A DNA stretch of 64,000 nt, taken from the NCBI GenBank assembly GCA_963739385.1, contig CAVUAI010000064.1, forward strand, positions 62,001 to 126,000, read 5' to 3'. A program made the translations under genes and the position numbers. Shown here piece by piece: positions 8,863 through 17,662 of this stretch (positions are counted from its first letter, which is position 1; each line of letters begins with the position of its first letter). Below the pieces are notes generated by a model. The model saw nothing but the letters and a program-made list of their open reading frames with translations. It had not been told where the DNA came from and did no database searches. The stretch is from VAZQ01 sp963739385. Its GTDB lineage: Bacteria; Pseudomonadota; Alphaproteobacteria; Rhizobiales; Xanthobacteraceae.

Positions 8863-9672
8863 TCACGCACCACCCTCGCGGAAAAATTTCGGCGCGCGGC
8901 GTTCGCGCAAGGCGGCGGTGCCCTCCGGCACCTCGGGGCCGCCGAAGCCGAGGAATTCCATGCCGAGCGACGCGTCGAAGATGGGGCCGGCGGCGCGCAG
9001 CCAGTTGTTGAGAGCGTATTTGGTCCAGCGGATCGCGCGCGGCGCGCCCTCCGCCAGCCGTACCGCGACCGCCATGGCGCGCGACTGGACCTCGTCGTCG
9101 GGCACCGCCAGCGAGACGAGGCCGATGCGCTCGGCTTCCTCCCCGCTCACCGGCTCGCACAGCAGCAGATGGTACTTGGCCTTGGCCATGCCGCACAGCA
9201 GCGGCCAGATGATGGCGGCGTGATCGCCGGCGGCAACGCCGAGCTTGGTGTGGCCGTCGATCAGGCGCGCGGATTTGGCGGCGATCGAAATGTCGGCAAG
9301 GATCGCCAGCACCAAACCCGCGCCCACCGCCGCGCCGTTGATGGCCGAGACCACCGGCTTGTCGCAGTTGATCAGGTTGTAGACCATGTCGCGCGCTTCC
9401 TTCCAGACGCGCATGCGGGTGTCGAAATCGGAGATCATCTTGTCGACCAGGTCGAGATCGCCGCCGGCCGAGAATGCCTTGCCGGCGCCGGTCAGCAGCA
9501 CGGCGTTCACGCTCGCATCGGCGTCGATCACGCGCCAGATCTCGGTCAGATCGGCGTGCATCTCCGCGTCGGCGGCGTTGAGCTTGTCAGGCCGGTTCAT
9601 GACCACGCGCAACAGACCCGGATGCGGGCGGTCGATCAGCAGCCGCGAAAAGCGCGCGTAGCGGTCATCCAT
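8863..9672 (-). CDS. enoyl-CoA hydratase/isomerase family protein
   Basis: This 269-residue crotonase-fold protein has the oxyanion-hole segments GAGKAFSAGGDLDL and GAAVGAGLVLAILADI. Hydratases normally have Glu in the second segment and a second Glu in a PExxLG motif. Here the matching positions are Val and His (GHTKLG), and an Asp in AAGDHAAII is a candidate acid/base. It may therefore be an isomerase, lyase or other crotonase reaction rather than hydration. It overlaps the CoA ligase gene by 8 bases, so the two are co-translated. Confidence 0.82.
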   Translation of the reverse strand: MDDRYARFSRLLIDRPHPGLLRVVMNRPDKLNAADAEMHADLTEIWRVIDADASVNAVLLTGAGKAFSAGGDLDLVDKMISDFDTRMRVWKEARDMVYNLINCDKPVVSAINGAAVGAGLVLAILADISIAAKSARLIDGHTKLGVAAGDHAAIIWPLLCGMAKAKYHLLLCEPVSGEEAERIGLVSLAVPDDEVQSRAMAVAVRLAEGAPRAIRWTKYALNNWLRAAGPIFDASLGMEFLGFGGPEVPEGTAALRERRAPKFFREGGA

Positions 9673-11323
9673 CTCTCATACTCCGGATTCGTTGCGGATC
9701 AGGGGCGGCCGAGATCCGCGCCATGACCTCGCGGACGAGCATGTGGCGCTGGATCTTGCCGGTGGGAGTGAAGGGAAACTGCATGAATAGCTCGAGCCTT
9801 TCGGGGAGCTTGTAGGTGGCGACGCTGTCACCGAGAAAGACGACGAAATCTTCGAGCGCCGGCACGGTACCGGGGCGCGGCACCAGGCACAGGCAATTGC
9901 GCTCGCCCAGGCGCGCATCGGGAATTCCCACGATCGCGGCATAGAGCACCTGCGGATGGGTATAGAGAATCTCCTCGATCTCGCGCGGGAAGAACTTCTT
10001 GCCGCCGCGGTTGATCATCTCCTTCAATCGCCCGACGATGCGCAGGCGTCCGTCCGGACCGATCACGCCGAGATCGCCGCTGCGAAACCAGCCGTCCGGC
10101 AGGAACGCTTCCGCGTTGGCGGCCGGATTGTTGTGATAGCCGAGATGCACGGAGGGACCGTCGCAGCAGATGTCGCCCTCCTCGCCGGGCGCGACCTCAC
10201 GGCCTTGGGCGTCGACCAGCCGCAATCCCATATGGCTCGCGGGCACACCCACCGAGCCGGCGACGGCTTCGGGATCGTCGCCCGGTCGGGTATAGGCCTG
10301 GTATCCCGTCTCCAGCATGCCCAGCAGCTCGAGCAGTGCCCCCGGCGCGACCCGCCGCCATGCGCGGATGGTCTCGACCGGCGCCGAGGCGCCGCCGCTC
10401 ACCACGATGCGCAGGCTGGAGAGGTCGCAGCGATCGAGGCCGGGCTGCTGCAGGATGGCGGTCAGCGACGCCGGCGCGGTCGGTATGTAGGTGACGCGCT
10501 CGCGCTCGATCAGGTCGAGCGCCGCCACCGGCGCGAAGCGGTCGAGCAGGACCGCCTTGGCACCGGCGACCACCGCCTGGACGAGCGTGAGATAGCCCCA
10601 GTTCAAACCGAGCGGCAGCCACACCATCATGACGTCGTCGGCCGCAAGCCCGATATCCCCATTGAGGATGCGGGCGGCGGCAAGCGTGGTGTTGTGGCTG
10701 TGCATCACGCCCTTCGGGTTGCCGGTCGTCCCCGACGTGAAGGCCATCCGCATCACCGTGTCGGCATCCATCGGCGCGGGCACGAACCCCGCCGGCGCGC
10801 CGCGCGCCGCGACCACGTCGTCAAGGCTCGTCATATCGCCACGTGGTTCGCCGCGCACGATGCCGATGGCGGCAAGCGCGGGCAGCCGCGGCTTGAGCTC
10901 GGCTGCCATGGCGGCATGATCGAAGTCGCGAAAGCGCCCGCAGCAGATAAACATCCTGCTGTCGGAGAACCGCATGATGTATTCGAGCTCGCGGCTGCGG
11001 AAGTCGACGCTCGCCGTCACCGCCACCGCAGCAAGCCGCTCGAGCGCGAAGAACACCAGCGCAAACTCGATCCAGTTCGGCAGCTGGATCGTGACGACAT
11101 CGCCCGCGCCGATCCCGAGGGCGCGCAACCGCGCCGCCATGCGGTCGATGCCATCCGCGAGCTCGCGATAGCTCATGCGACGCGTCCCGTCGGTCAACGC
11201 CTCGCGGTCGGGCGTGGCGCGGACCCGCTGCGCCAGCACGGTCGCGAATGTTTCGTCGCTCCACAGGCCGGCCCCGCGCCAGCGCGCGGACATCGCCGGT
11301 GTCAGCCGCGTTTCGAATGCCAT
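9665..11323 (-). CDS. AMP-dependent acyl-CoA synthetase/ligase
   Basis: This ANL-superfamily adenylating enzyme, about 552 residues, has the P-loop-like FTSGTTGNPKGVMHS, the central GMLETGYQ region, RSGDLGVIGPDGRL, and the C-terminal catalytic Lys in PTGKIQRH. It should activate a carboxylic acid (fatty, aromatic or alicyclic) to its CoA thioester in the cytoplasm. The start is set at 11323 because the open frame further upstream reads through an intergenic inverted repeat. It lies between an SDR and an enoyl-CoA hydratase-family gene, all downstream of an ABC importer. Confidence 0.88.
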   Translation of the reverse strand: MAFETRLTPAMSARWRGAGLWSDETFATVLAQRVRATPDREALTDGTRRMSYRELADGIDRMAARLRALGIGAGDVVTIQLPNWIEFALVFFALERLAAVAVTASVDFRSRELEYIMRFSDSRMFICCGRFRDFDHAAMAAELKPRLPALAAIGIVRGEPRGDMTSLDDVVAARGAPAGFVPAPMDADTVMRMAFTSGTTGNPKGVMHSHNTTLAAARILNGDIGLAADDVMMVWLPLGLNWGYLTLVQAVVAGAKAVLLDRFAPVAALDLIERERVTYIPTAPASLTAILQQPGLDRCDLSSLRIVVSGGASAPVETIRAWRRVAPGALLELLGMLETGYQAYTRPGDDPEAVAGSVGVPASHMGLRLVDAQGREVAPGEEGDICCDGPSVHLGYHNNPAANAEAFLPDGWFRSGDLGVIGPDGRLRIVGRLKEMINRGGKKFFPREIEEILYTHPQVLYAAIVGIPDARLGERNCLCLVPRPGTVPALEDFVVFLGDSVATYKLPERLELFMQFPFTPTGKIQRHMLVREVMARISAAPDPQRIRSMRDG

Positions 11324-11380
11324 AAGACGGTCCCTGCCGAGGCGACGGATGGCATCCCGAGCTGCCACGCACTCGGTGCG

Positions 11381-11540
11381 CTCCCCTCCCCCTTGTGGGG
11401 AGGGGTTGGGGGTGGGGGTGGGGATGGTGGACGCAGCTCGCACACAACTACGACCCCCCTCCCCAGCCCTCCCCCACAAGGGGGGAGGGAGCAAACCGAG
11501 TTTGCGGCTCGCGCTGAGCCAATTTCATTGAGAGAGCCTT
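11381..11540 (+). repeat. intergenic inverted-repeat element containing dispersed-repeat copy B
   Basis: Two C/G-rich arms face each other. The left arm starts near 11,381 (CTCCCCTCCCCCTTGTGGGG) and the right arm lies near 11,455-11,492 with CCCTCCCCCACAAGGGGGG, separated by about 45 bases. The right flank continues into ACCGAGTTTGCGGCTCGC, shared with 7,891-7,950. The element lies between the ligase start and the SDR stop and produces an artificial N-terminal extension in the ligase reading frame. Confidence 0.6.
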
Positions 11541-11571
11541 TAACACGAGACCCTAATGCCGGGCGGCGCCT

Positions 11572-12351
11572 TCACGCCGCGATGATCTGGCCACCGTCGA
11601 CTTGCAGCACCTTGCCGGTGATGTAGGCGCCATCAGGCCCGGCCAGAAAACAGACGACGCGCGCGACCTCCTCGGGCGTGCCGATGCGCCGCAGCGGGAT
11701 GCCGCGCACCACCCGCTCGGTGGTCTCCGGCCCCCACTCGGCGAATGCCACGCGGCCCATCTCGGTATCGGTCAGGCCGACGGCCACCGCATTGGCGCGG
11801 ATGCCGCGCCGGCCTTCCTCGCGCGCCACCACGCGCACGATGGCTTCCAGCCCGGCCTTGGCGGCGGCTCCTTGAATATTGCGTGCCTGGCACATCTGCG
11901 CCGCGATCGACGAGATCGCCACGATCGCCCCGCCGCCGGCCTTGCGCAGGTGAGGCAACGCGGCACGGATGACGTAGAACGCGCCGGACAGGTCGACCGC
12001 GAGGTAGCGGTCCCACTCGGCGATCGAAAGCTCGGCCGCCTCCTGCCACACGCCCATGGCGCCGGCGGCCTGCACCAGGACGTCGAGCCGTCCGAATTCC
12101 GCCGCAGCGCGGTCGACGGCGGCGCCGACGGCGCCGGCATCGGCGAGATCGGCCTTGAGCGCGAGCGCATGGCGACCGAGCGCGCGCAGGCGCGCGGCCG
12201 TTGCGTCGGCCTCGGCATCGCGGCTGCGGTAGATGAAGGCCACGTCGGCGCCGCGCTCCGCCAGTTCCAGGCACACGGCATGCCCGATGCCCCGGCTGCC
12301 GCCGGTGACGAGAGCCTTCCTGCCCACAAAGTCGTTCCTGGCGTCGCTCAT
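11572..12351 (-). CDS. SDR-family oxidoreductase lacking the active-site Tyr
   Basis: This SDR-fold protein of 259 residues has the nucleotide motif TGGSRGIG and the Ser-bearing AISSIAA. In the place of the usual YxxxK it reads NIQGAAAKAG: Lys is kept but Tyr is not. It ends 248 bases upstream of the ligase start and begins 50 bases after livF, all on the minus strand, so it probably belongs to the importer operon. The ATG at 12351 is chosen over one at 12387 because homology-like sequence begins there. Confidence 0.82.
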   Translation of the reverse strand: MSDARNDFVGRKALVTGGSRGIGHAVCLELAERGADVAFIYRSRDAEADATAARLRALGRHALALKADLADAGAVGAAVDRAAAEFGRLDVLVQAAGAMGVWQEAAELSIAEWDRYLAVDLSGAFYVIRAALPHLRKAGGGAIVAISSIAAQMCQARNIQGAAAKAGLEAIVRVVAREEGRRGIRANAVAVGLTDTEMGRVAFAEWGPETTERVVRGIPLRRIGTPEEVARVVCFLAGPDGAYITGKVLQVDGGQIIAA

Positions 12352-12401
12352 CGCTTTGTCACGGCCTTCCCCCGCACTCGATGCCACCGTCGCGCACGCT
12401 G

Positions 12402-13097
12402 CTACAGCGTCAGGTACCTGGCCTTGACCTCCTCGCGTTCGGCCTGAAAGCGCGCGAGCGGCGCATGATAGACCATCTGACCCTTCACCATGACGTAGAC
12501 CACGTCCGCCACTGCTTCAGCGAGATTGAGGTTCTGCTCGACCAGCAGCAGGCTCACGCCTTCGTCCCGCAGCCGCGCGATCAGGCGGGTCAATTCCTCC
12601 ACCACCAGCGGCGCGAGTCCCTGCGACGGCTCGTCGAGCAGGATGATGCGCGGATCGGTCACCAGGGCGCGGGCGACGGCGAGCATCTGCTGCTCGCCGC
12701 CCGAGAGCTGCGAACCCTTGCTGCGCCGCCGCTCGGCGAGCGCGGGGAACAGCGCGAACAAACGCTCCAAGGTCCAGCGCCGCGCCGGAACGCGCTGGGC
12801 CACCTGGATATTCTCGACCACGGTGAGGTCGGGAAAGATCATGCGGCCTTCCGGGACGTAGCCGACGCCCACCCGCACGATGCGATGCGGGGCCCAGCCG
12901 GCAACATCCTGGCCGGCGAGCAGGACGCGGCCACTGCGCGGCGGGGTCAGGCCCACGATCGAGCGTAACGTCGTGGTCTTGCCGACACCGTTGCGGCCGA
13001 GCACCGCGGCGATGCGCCCGGGCGGTACGTCGAGAGTCACACCCTGCAGGACGTGACCTTGACCATAATAAGTGTGGAGGTCCTCGACGCGCAGCAT
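12402..13097 (-). CDS. livF: branched-chain amino acid-type ABC transporter ATP-binding protein LivF
   Basis: This 231-residue ABC ATPase has Walker A GRNGVGKTT, signature LSGGEQQ, Walker B IILLDEPSQGL and the switch His replaced in the family-typical LLVEQN segment. Length and the YYGQGHVLQGV start are typical of LivF. Its ATG overlaps the livG stop by one base (TGATG), which indicates translational coupling. It powers the LivHM permease and probably imports an aromatic or short-chain acid or amino acid for the adjacent CoA ligase pathway. Confidence 0.92.
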   Translation of the reverse strand: MLRVEDLHTYYGQGHVLQGVTLDVPPGRIAAVLGRNGVGKTTTLRSIVGLTPPRSGRVLLAGQDVAGWAPHRIVRVGVGYVPEGRMIFPDLTVVENIQVAQRVPARRWTLERLFALFPALAERRRSKGSQLSGGEQQMLAVARALVTDPRIILLDEPSQGLAPLVVEELTRLIARLRDEGVSLLLVEQNLNLAEAVADVVYVMVKGQMVYHAPLARFQAEREEVKARYLTL

Positions 13098-13847
13098 CAC
13101 CCGGCTCCCCCGAGATAGGCGCTGCGCACCTCGGCGTTGGCGCGGACGGCGTCGGGCGGTCCATCGGCGATCACGCGACCGCGGTGAAGCACGGTGATGG
13201 CGTCGGCGAGCTTGAACACCACTTCCATGTCGTGCTCGACCAGGAGCACGCTCAGGTCTCCCGCCGCCAGCATGTCCTTGAGGATCTGCACGGCGCGGCC
13301 GGTCTCTTCGATCGAGAGTCCCTGGGTCGGCTCGTCCAGCATCAGCAACCGCGGCTTCTGCGCGATGGCCATGGCGACTTCGAGCAGACGCTGGTCGCCG
13401 TGCGAGAGCATGGCCGCGCTGGTGCCGGCGAAACGGTTGAGGCGCAGGCGCTCGATCGCCTCGTCGGCCACCGCGGTGGAACGAGCTCAGCACGCCGCCG
13501 CCGCCGAGAAACCGCCAGCGCTGCCGGTCGCGGGCCTGCGCCGCGATGCGGACGTTCTCGCGCACGGTCAGGGCGGGAAAGACGTGGCAGAGCTGGAAGG
13601 TGCGTGCGATTCCCTTCTGCGCCACATCGTAGACCGGCATCCCGGTGATGTTCTCGCCGGCGAAGACGACCTCACCCGCGCTGGGCCTGAGCACGCTGGT
13701 GATCAGGTTGAAGAAGGTCGATTTGCCGGCGCCATTGGGACCGATGACGGCTCTGATCTCGCCGGGCTCCACCGTCATGTCGACATTGTCGACGGCGATG
13801 AGCGCGCCGAAACGGCGGACGAGCCCCCGGCATTCAAGTAGCGGCAC
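13097..13847 (-). CDS. livG: ABC transporter ATP-binding protein LivG, frameshifted
   Basis: This is the LivG-type ABC ATPase. The N-terminal part (Walker A GPNGAGKST, ENVRIAAQARDRQRW) is in one frame. The remainder (signature LSHGDQR, Walker B LLMLDEPTQGLS, LLVEHDMEVVF) continues in another after about 13,468-13,479. One extra base in the palindrome CCACCGCGGTGG explains the shift; removing it restores a normal protein of about 249 residues. The start is a GTG at 13847 with a perfect AAGGAGG six bases upstream, inside the end of livM. It is either a sequence error or a recent null mutation that would disable the importer. Confidence 0.85.
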
Positions 13848-14814
13848 CGGACGCCTCCTTGCCGCTGTCCGCACTCGCAGGCTCGCGGCGAAACCGCAAT
13901 CGTGTGGTCAAGATGCCCCAGATGCCTTGCGGGAAGAACATCACGAAGACGATGAAGATGGTGCCGAAAATGAGCGGCCAGAGATCGGTCACCTGCGAGA
14001 GGTGATGCTCGAGAAAGACGAACGACACGCCGCCGAGGATCGGGCCGATCAGCGTACCCGCCCCGCCCACGATCACCATGATGAGGACGCGGCCGGAGGT
14101 GAGCCAGAAGAACAGCTCGGGCGATGCGAAGCCGGCAAAGGCGGCATAGAGCGCGCCGGCAAGCCCGCCAAACCCGTAGGCCAGCACCACCGTTGCGATC
14201 TTGTACGCGCGCGTGTTGTAGCCGAGCGCGATGGTCTTGGGCTCGTTCTCGCGGATGCCGGCGAGCACCGCACCGAATGGCGAACGCACGATGGCGCGGC
14301 AAAGCAGATAGGAGCCAAGCAGGCAGCCGAGCACGAGATAGTAGTAGCCGATCTTGCCCTGGAACCAGTCAAGACCGAACGGCCCGGGATTGCGCGGGAT
14401 GCCGACCAGGCCGTCGGAGCCCCCGGTCACGTCCCGGAAGCGGAACAGCATGGCATAGCCGAGCTGCGCGAAGGCCAGCGTGAGCATGGCGAAGGAGACG
14501 CCGGTCGAGCGCGTGCAGATCCAGGCGATCGGCACCGCGACGAGACAGGTGACGGCGACCGCAAGCAGGATGCCCGCCGGCAGCGGCAGCGGCACGTGGG
14601 TCAGCAGCAGCGCGTAGGAATAGGCGCCCAGACCATAGGCAGCGGCGTGCCCGAACGAGTAGAGCCGGCAATAGCCCACCAATAGATCGAGGCTCATCGC
14701 GAACAGTCCGAAGATCAGCGCCTCGATCAGGATCGTCAGCGAGTGCGCCGGCACGACGAACGGCAGAATTGCGCAGGCCAGCGCGGTGACGGCGAAATAG
14801 AGCCTCCAGTTCAC
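13834..14814 (-). CDS. livM: ABC transporter permease LivM
   Basis: This 326-residue, highly hydrophobic protein has about eight to ten membrane segments and the LivM motif region GENEPKTIALGYNTRAYK before FGGLAGALYAAF. It starts with GTG immediately after the LivH stop, with AAGGAAG inside livH, and runs into livG by 14 bases. It forms the inner-membrane channel together with LivH. Confidence 0.9.
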   Translation of the reverse strand: MNWRLYFAVTALACAILPFVVPAHSLTILIEALIFGLFAMSLDLLVGYCRLYSFGHAAAYGLGAYSYALLLTHVPLPLPAGILLAVAVTCLVAVPIAWICTRSTGVSFAMLTLAFAQLGYAMLFRFRDVTGGSDGLVGIPRNPGPFGLDWFQGKIGYYYLVLGCLLGSYLLCRAIVRSPFGAVLAGIRENEPKTIALGYNTRAYKIATVVLAYGFGGLAGALYAAFAGFASPELFFWLTSGRVLIMVIVGGAGTLIGPILGGVSFVFLEHHLSQVTDLWPLIFGTIFIVFVMFFPQGIWGILTTRLRFRREPASADSGKEASGAAT

Positions 14815-15687
14815 TCAGTCTTCCTTTCCGAGAAGGCCGCCCGGTCGAATGATCAGCACCAGCAACATGAGCAGATACATGAAGGCCAGCGCGAGATCCT
14901 GGAAGTAATAGGCGCCCATCACCTGCACGAAGGCGACCAGCACGCTGCCGATGATCGAGCCGAGGAACGAGCCCATGCCGCCGATGATGACGATGACGAA
15001 GGCGTCGATGACGACGCTCGTTCCCATGCCGAGGAAGGCGGTGACCAGCGGCGCGGCGAGCACGCCGCCGAGCGCGGCCAGCGCGCAGCCGAAGCCGAAC
15101 ACGCCGGTGCGCACCAGGTCGACGTCGGTACCGAGCGCGTGAACCATCTCTGAGTTCTGCGACACCGCGCGGATCAGCAGACCGGGACGCGCGCGCTCGA
15201 GAAAGAGCCAGATGGCGACTGCGGCGGCGACCCCGAGTCCGATCAGGAACAGCCGGTAGAGCGGAAACGGCTGGTCGAAAATGATGACGATGCCGCGCAG
15301 GAAATCGGGAATGCCGGTGCCGAGCGGCTGCACGCCCCAGATCAGCCTGATCACCTCGCTCAGGACCACGGCGAGCCCGAAGGTGAGCAGCAGATAGGCG
15401 CCGCCATCGCGGCGACCGTAAAGATGACGCAGCAGCGTTCGCTCGAACGCCATTCCCACCAGCCCGACGACGACCGGCGCGACCACAAGCGAGACCAGGA
15501 AGCTGCCGGTGACGACGTTCGCGGTGTAGCCGACATAGGCTCCCAGCATGAAGATCACGCCGTGAGCAAAATTCACGATGCGCATGATGCCGAAGATCAG
15601 CGTCAGCCCGCAGGCGATGAAAAACAGGATCGACGCCTGCGAGAGCGCGTTGAGGCACTGCGCCAGAATGAAGCCGAACCAGTTCAT
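14815..15687 (-). CDS. livH: ABC transporter permease LivH
   Basis: This 290-residue integral membrane protein has LivH landmarks GLTLIFGIMRIVNFAHG near the N-terminus and AVSQNSEMVHALG in the cytoplasmic loop. It directly precedes livM without a gap and follows the binding-protein gene by 73 bases. It is half of the permease of the Liv-type importer. Confidence 0.91.
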   Translation of the reverse strand: MNWFGFILAQCLNALSQASILFFIACGLTLIFGIMRIVNFAHGVIFMLGAYVGYTANVVTGSFLVSLVVAPVVVGLVGMAFERTLLRHLYGRRDGGAYLLLTFGLAVVLSEVIRLIWGVQPLGTGIPDFLRGIVIIFDQPFPLYRLFLIGLGVAAAVAIWLFLERARPGLLIRAVSQNSEMVHALGTDVDLVRTGVFGFGCALAALGGVLAAPLVTAFLGMGTSVVIDAFVIVIIGGMGSFLGSIIGSVLVAFVQVMGAYYFQDLALAFMYLLMLLVLIIRPGGLLGKED

Positions 15688-15760
15688 CTGGTGTCTTGGA
15701 AGAGCCGAGCCGGCAGCCGCGGGCGGCCCGGCCTGACGCGGGCCGCCCGCACGGCCGAGG

Positions 15761-17002
15761 TCACCGGGCGCGGAAGCTGGCGCTTCGGCAGTCCGGCGTC
15801 GTCATCTCGCGCGGATAGATCTTGATGATCTCGCCGACCGGATCGGCGAATTTTTCGTTCTTGGCGACCTTCACCACGAAGCCCTGGTTTTCGCCCTGGT
15901 GGTCGCACTTGCGCATGAGCACCGGTCCCTTGACGCTGGTGACGTCGAGGCCCTCCATCGCCTCGACGATCTTCATCGGCTCGGCGGAGCCCGCCTTCTC
16001 GATGGCGGCGAACAGGATCATCAGCGCCTGGTACATCTCGCCGTCGGTCCAATCCGGGATCTCGTTCTTGTACTCGGCCTGGAAGGCGGAGAGGAACGCC
16101 CGGTTCTCCGGAATGTCGTAGGTGACGGCATAGCGCGAGGAGCCGACCAGCCCGATCGAGTCCTTGCCGAGCACCTTGATGTCGGCCTGCGCCACGATTT
16201 CGGTGAAGAACTGCACCCGTTGCGCCAGGCCGTATTGGGCCGCCTGCGAGTAGAACGCGCGCGCTTCGTCGCCTTGCAGCGCGACGTAACAGCCCTGCGC
16301 ACCGGACTGCAGGATCTTGGTGATGTAAGTGGAATAGTCCTTGTTGGCGACGGGGGCGTAGATCTTGTCCACGAGATCCTTGCCGACGCCCTTGATCTGC
16401 TCCTCGAAGGCGGCATTGCTCGACCGGCCCCAGGCCGCATCGGAAGCGATCGCGATGAACTTTTTCTCTGGCGCATCCTTGAGATAGAGCGCGAGCGTGC
16501 GCGCGCCCATCGGGGCCGACGTATTGGCGCGGAAGAATCGCGGCACGAACAGCTCGGCCGTAAGCCGGCCGTCGCCGTTGCCGTGCGAGAGAAATACCGC
16601 GTTCCACTCTTCGAGTTTCGGCAGCATGGCGGCGGCCTCGGACGACACGATGACGCCGGTGAGGATCCGGCAGTTGTCGCGCTCGACCAGCTCCTGCGAC
16701 TTGCGCACGCACATCGCCGGGTCGCCTTGCGTGTCCTGGAACAGGAATTCGAGCGGACGCCCGATCACACCGCCCTTTGCGTCGGTCATCTTCTTGACCA
16801 GCCGGCAGGTGCGCATCACCTGGCTGCCGAGAATGGCGTAGCCGCCGGTGATCACGGTCGGGATGCCGATCTTGATCGGGGTTTCCGCGTCGGCATGACG
16901 CAGGAACGCCGGCGCGGCCACCAGCGCCGAGCCTGCGAGCGCTGTCTCGAGCACGCGCCGGCGCGTGACCGCTCTCACCCTGAACGTCTCTGTCGTCGTC
17001 AT
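15761..17002 (-). CDS. ABC transporter periplasmic substrate-binding protein (LivK-like)
   Basis: This 413-residue type I periplasmic binding protein has an N-terminal signal with RRRVLETALAGSALVAAPAF, suggesting Sec or Tat export. The mature part begins with IKIGIPTVITGGYAILG and contains a typical Leu/Ile/Val-receptor core (DTQGDPAMCVRKSQELVE). It is the first gene of the importer operon. Receptors of this family in soil alphaproteobacteria bind amino acids, amides or aromatic acids. The neighbouring CoA ligase favours a carboxylic acid, by inference. Confidence 0.9.
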   Translation of the reverse strand: MTTTETFRVRAVTRRRVLETALAGSALVAAPAFLRHADAETPIKIGIPTVITGGYAILGSQVMRTCRLVKKMTDAKGGVIGRPLEFLFQDTQGDPAMCVRKSQELVERDNCRILTGVIVSSEAAAMLPKLEEWNAVFLSHGNGDGRLTAELFVPRFFRANTSAPMGARTLALYLKDAPEKKFIAIASDAAWGRSSNAAFEEQIKGVGKDLVDKIYAPVANKDYSTYITKILQSGAQGCYVALQGDEARAFYSQAAQYGLAQRVQFFTEIVAQADIKVLGKDSIGLVGSSRYAVTYDIPENRAFLSAFQAEYKNEIPDWTDGEMYQALMILFAAIEKAGSAEPMKIVEAMEGLDVTSVKGPVLMRKCDHQGENQGFVVKVAKNEKFADPVGEIIKIYPREMTTPDCRSASFRAR

Positions 17003-17099
17003 GTTGTCCTCCCTATTTCGTTATCTGATGGCGGCGCTTCGTCGCTTCGGCTCGAAGGATTTCCCGAGGCGCGAAGCGAGTTGGCCTAGCCGGAATGCC

Positions 17100-17621
17100 T
17101 TATTGCAGCTCAACCGTCTCGAACTCCGCCGGCAGGATGATCTCGAGCAGCTCGCAGTCGTCGGAATAGTCGAGCACCGTGTGCTTGATCCGCGGCGGCT
17201 GCAGCCAGGCAGCACCCTGGCGCATCGTGACCTCGCCTTGTCCCTCGAATTCCGATCGAATCCAGCCCTTCAACACGTAGATCATCTGCACATCGACGTC
17301 ATGGAAGTGGCGCTTCGACACCACGGCCGGATCGCAGGGCGGGATCAGCCTGATGACATGCGCCTGCAGCAGGCCGTTGGTAGCCTTGCTCATGCCGAGG
17401 TCGCGGTACTGCGCGTAGCTGCGCAGGCCGTCGGCGCGGAAATCCTCCGCGCGGAAGTGGTTGACGTTGAACCTCTGCTTCGGCTGCGCCTTGGCCTTCA
17501 GTTTGGCGCGCGAGGCAGCGGCAGTGCTCTTCTGGCCGGACCGCTTGCTGGTTCGCGGCTGCATCTTGGGCATGGTCTTCTTGGTCGCGCGCGACTGCAG
17601 CTTTGCCATTGTCTTTGCCAT
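17100..17621 (-). CDS. cupin-domain protein with basic N-terminal extension
   Basis: The C-terminal two-thirds (about residues 50-173) is a single cupin barrel with metal-ligand candidates KRHFHDVDVQ and a later H in PPRIKHTVLD. The first 50 residues are a Lys/Arg/Ser/Ala-rich low-complexity tail, unusual for a cupin. It lies upstream of the importer operon on the same strand. It could be a small dioxygenase/isomerase or a ligand sensor. The substrate is unknown. Confidence 0.75.
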   Translation of the reverse strand: MAKTMAKLQSRATKKTMPKMQPRTSKRSGQKSTAAASRAKLKAKAQPKQRFNVNHFRAEDFRADGLRSYAQYRDLGMSKATNGLLQAHVIRLIPPCDPAVVSKRHFHDVDVQMIYVLKGWIRSEFEGQGEVTMRQGAAWLQPPRIKHTVLDYSDDCELLEIILPAEFETVELQ

Positions 17622-17662
17622 GGCCGGGTTCCTCCTTGTGGTCTTGCTGACGCGGCTCCGCG

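Noticed and set aside
11324..11494. N-terminal extension of the CoA ligase
   Set aside because: It is translation of an intergenic inverted repeat and has no family similarity.
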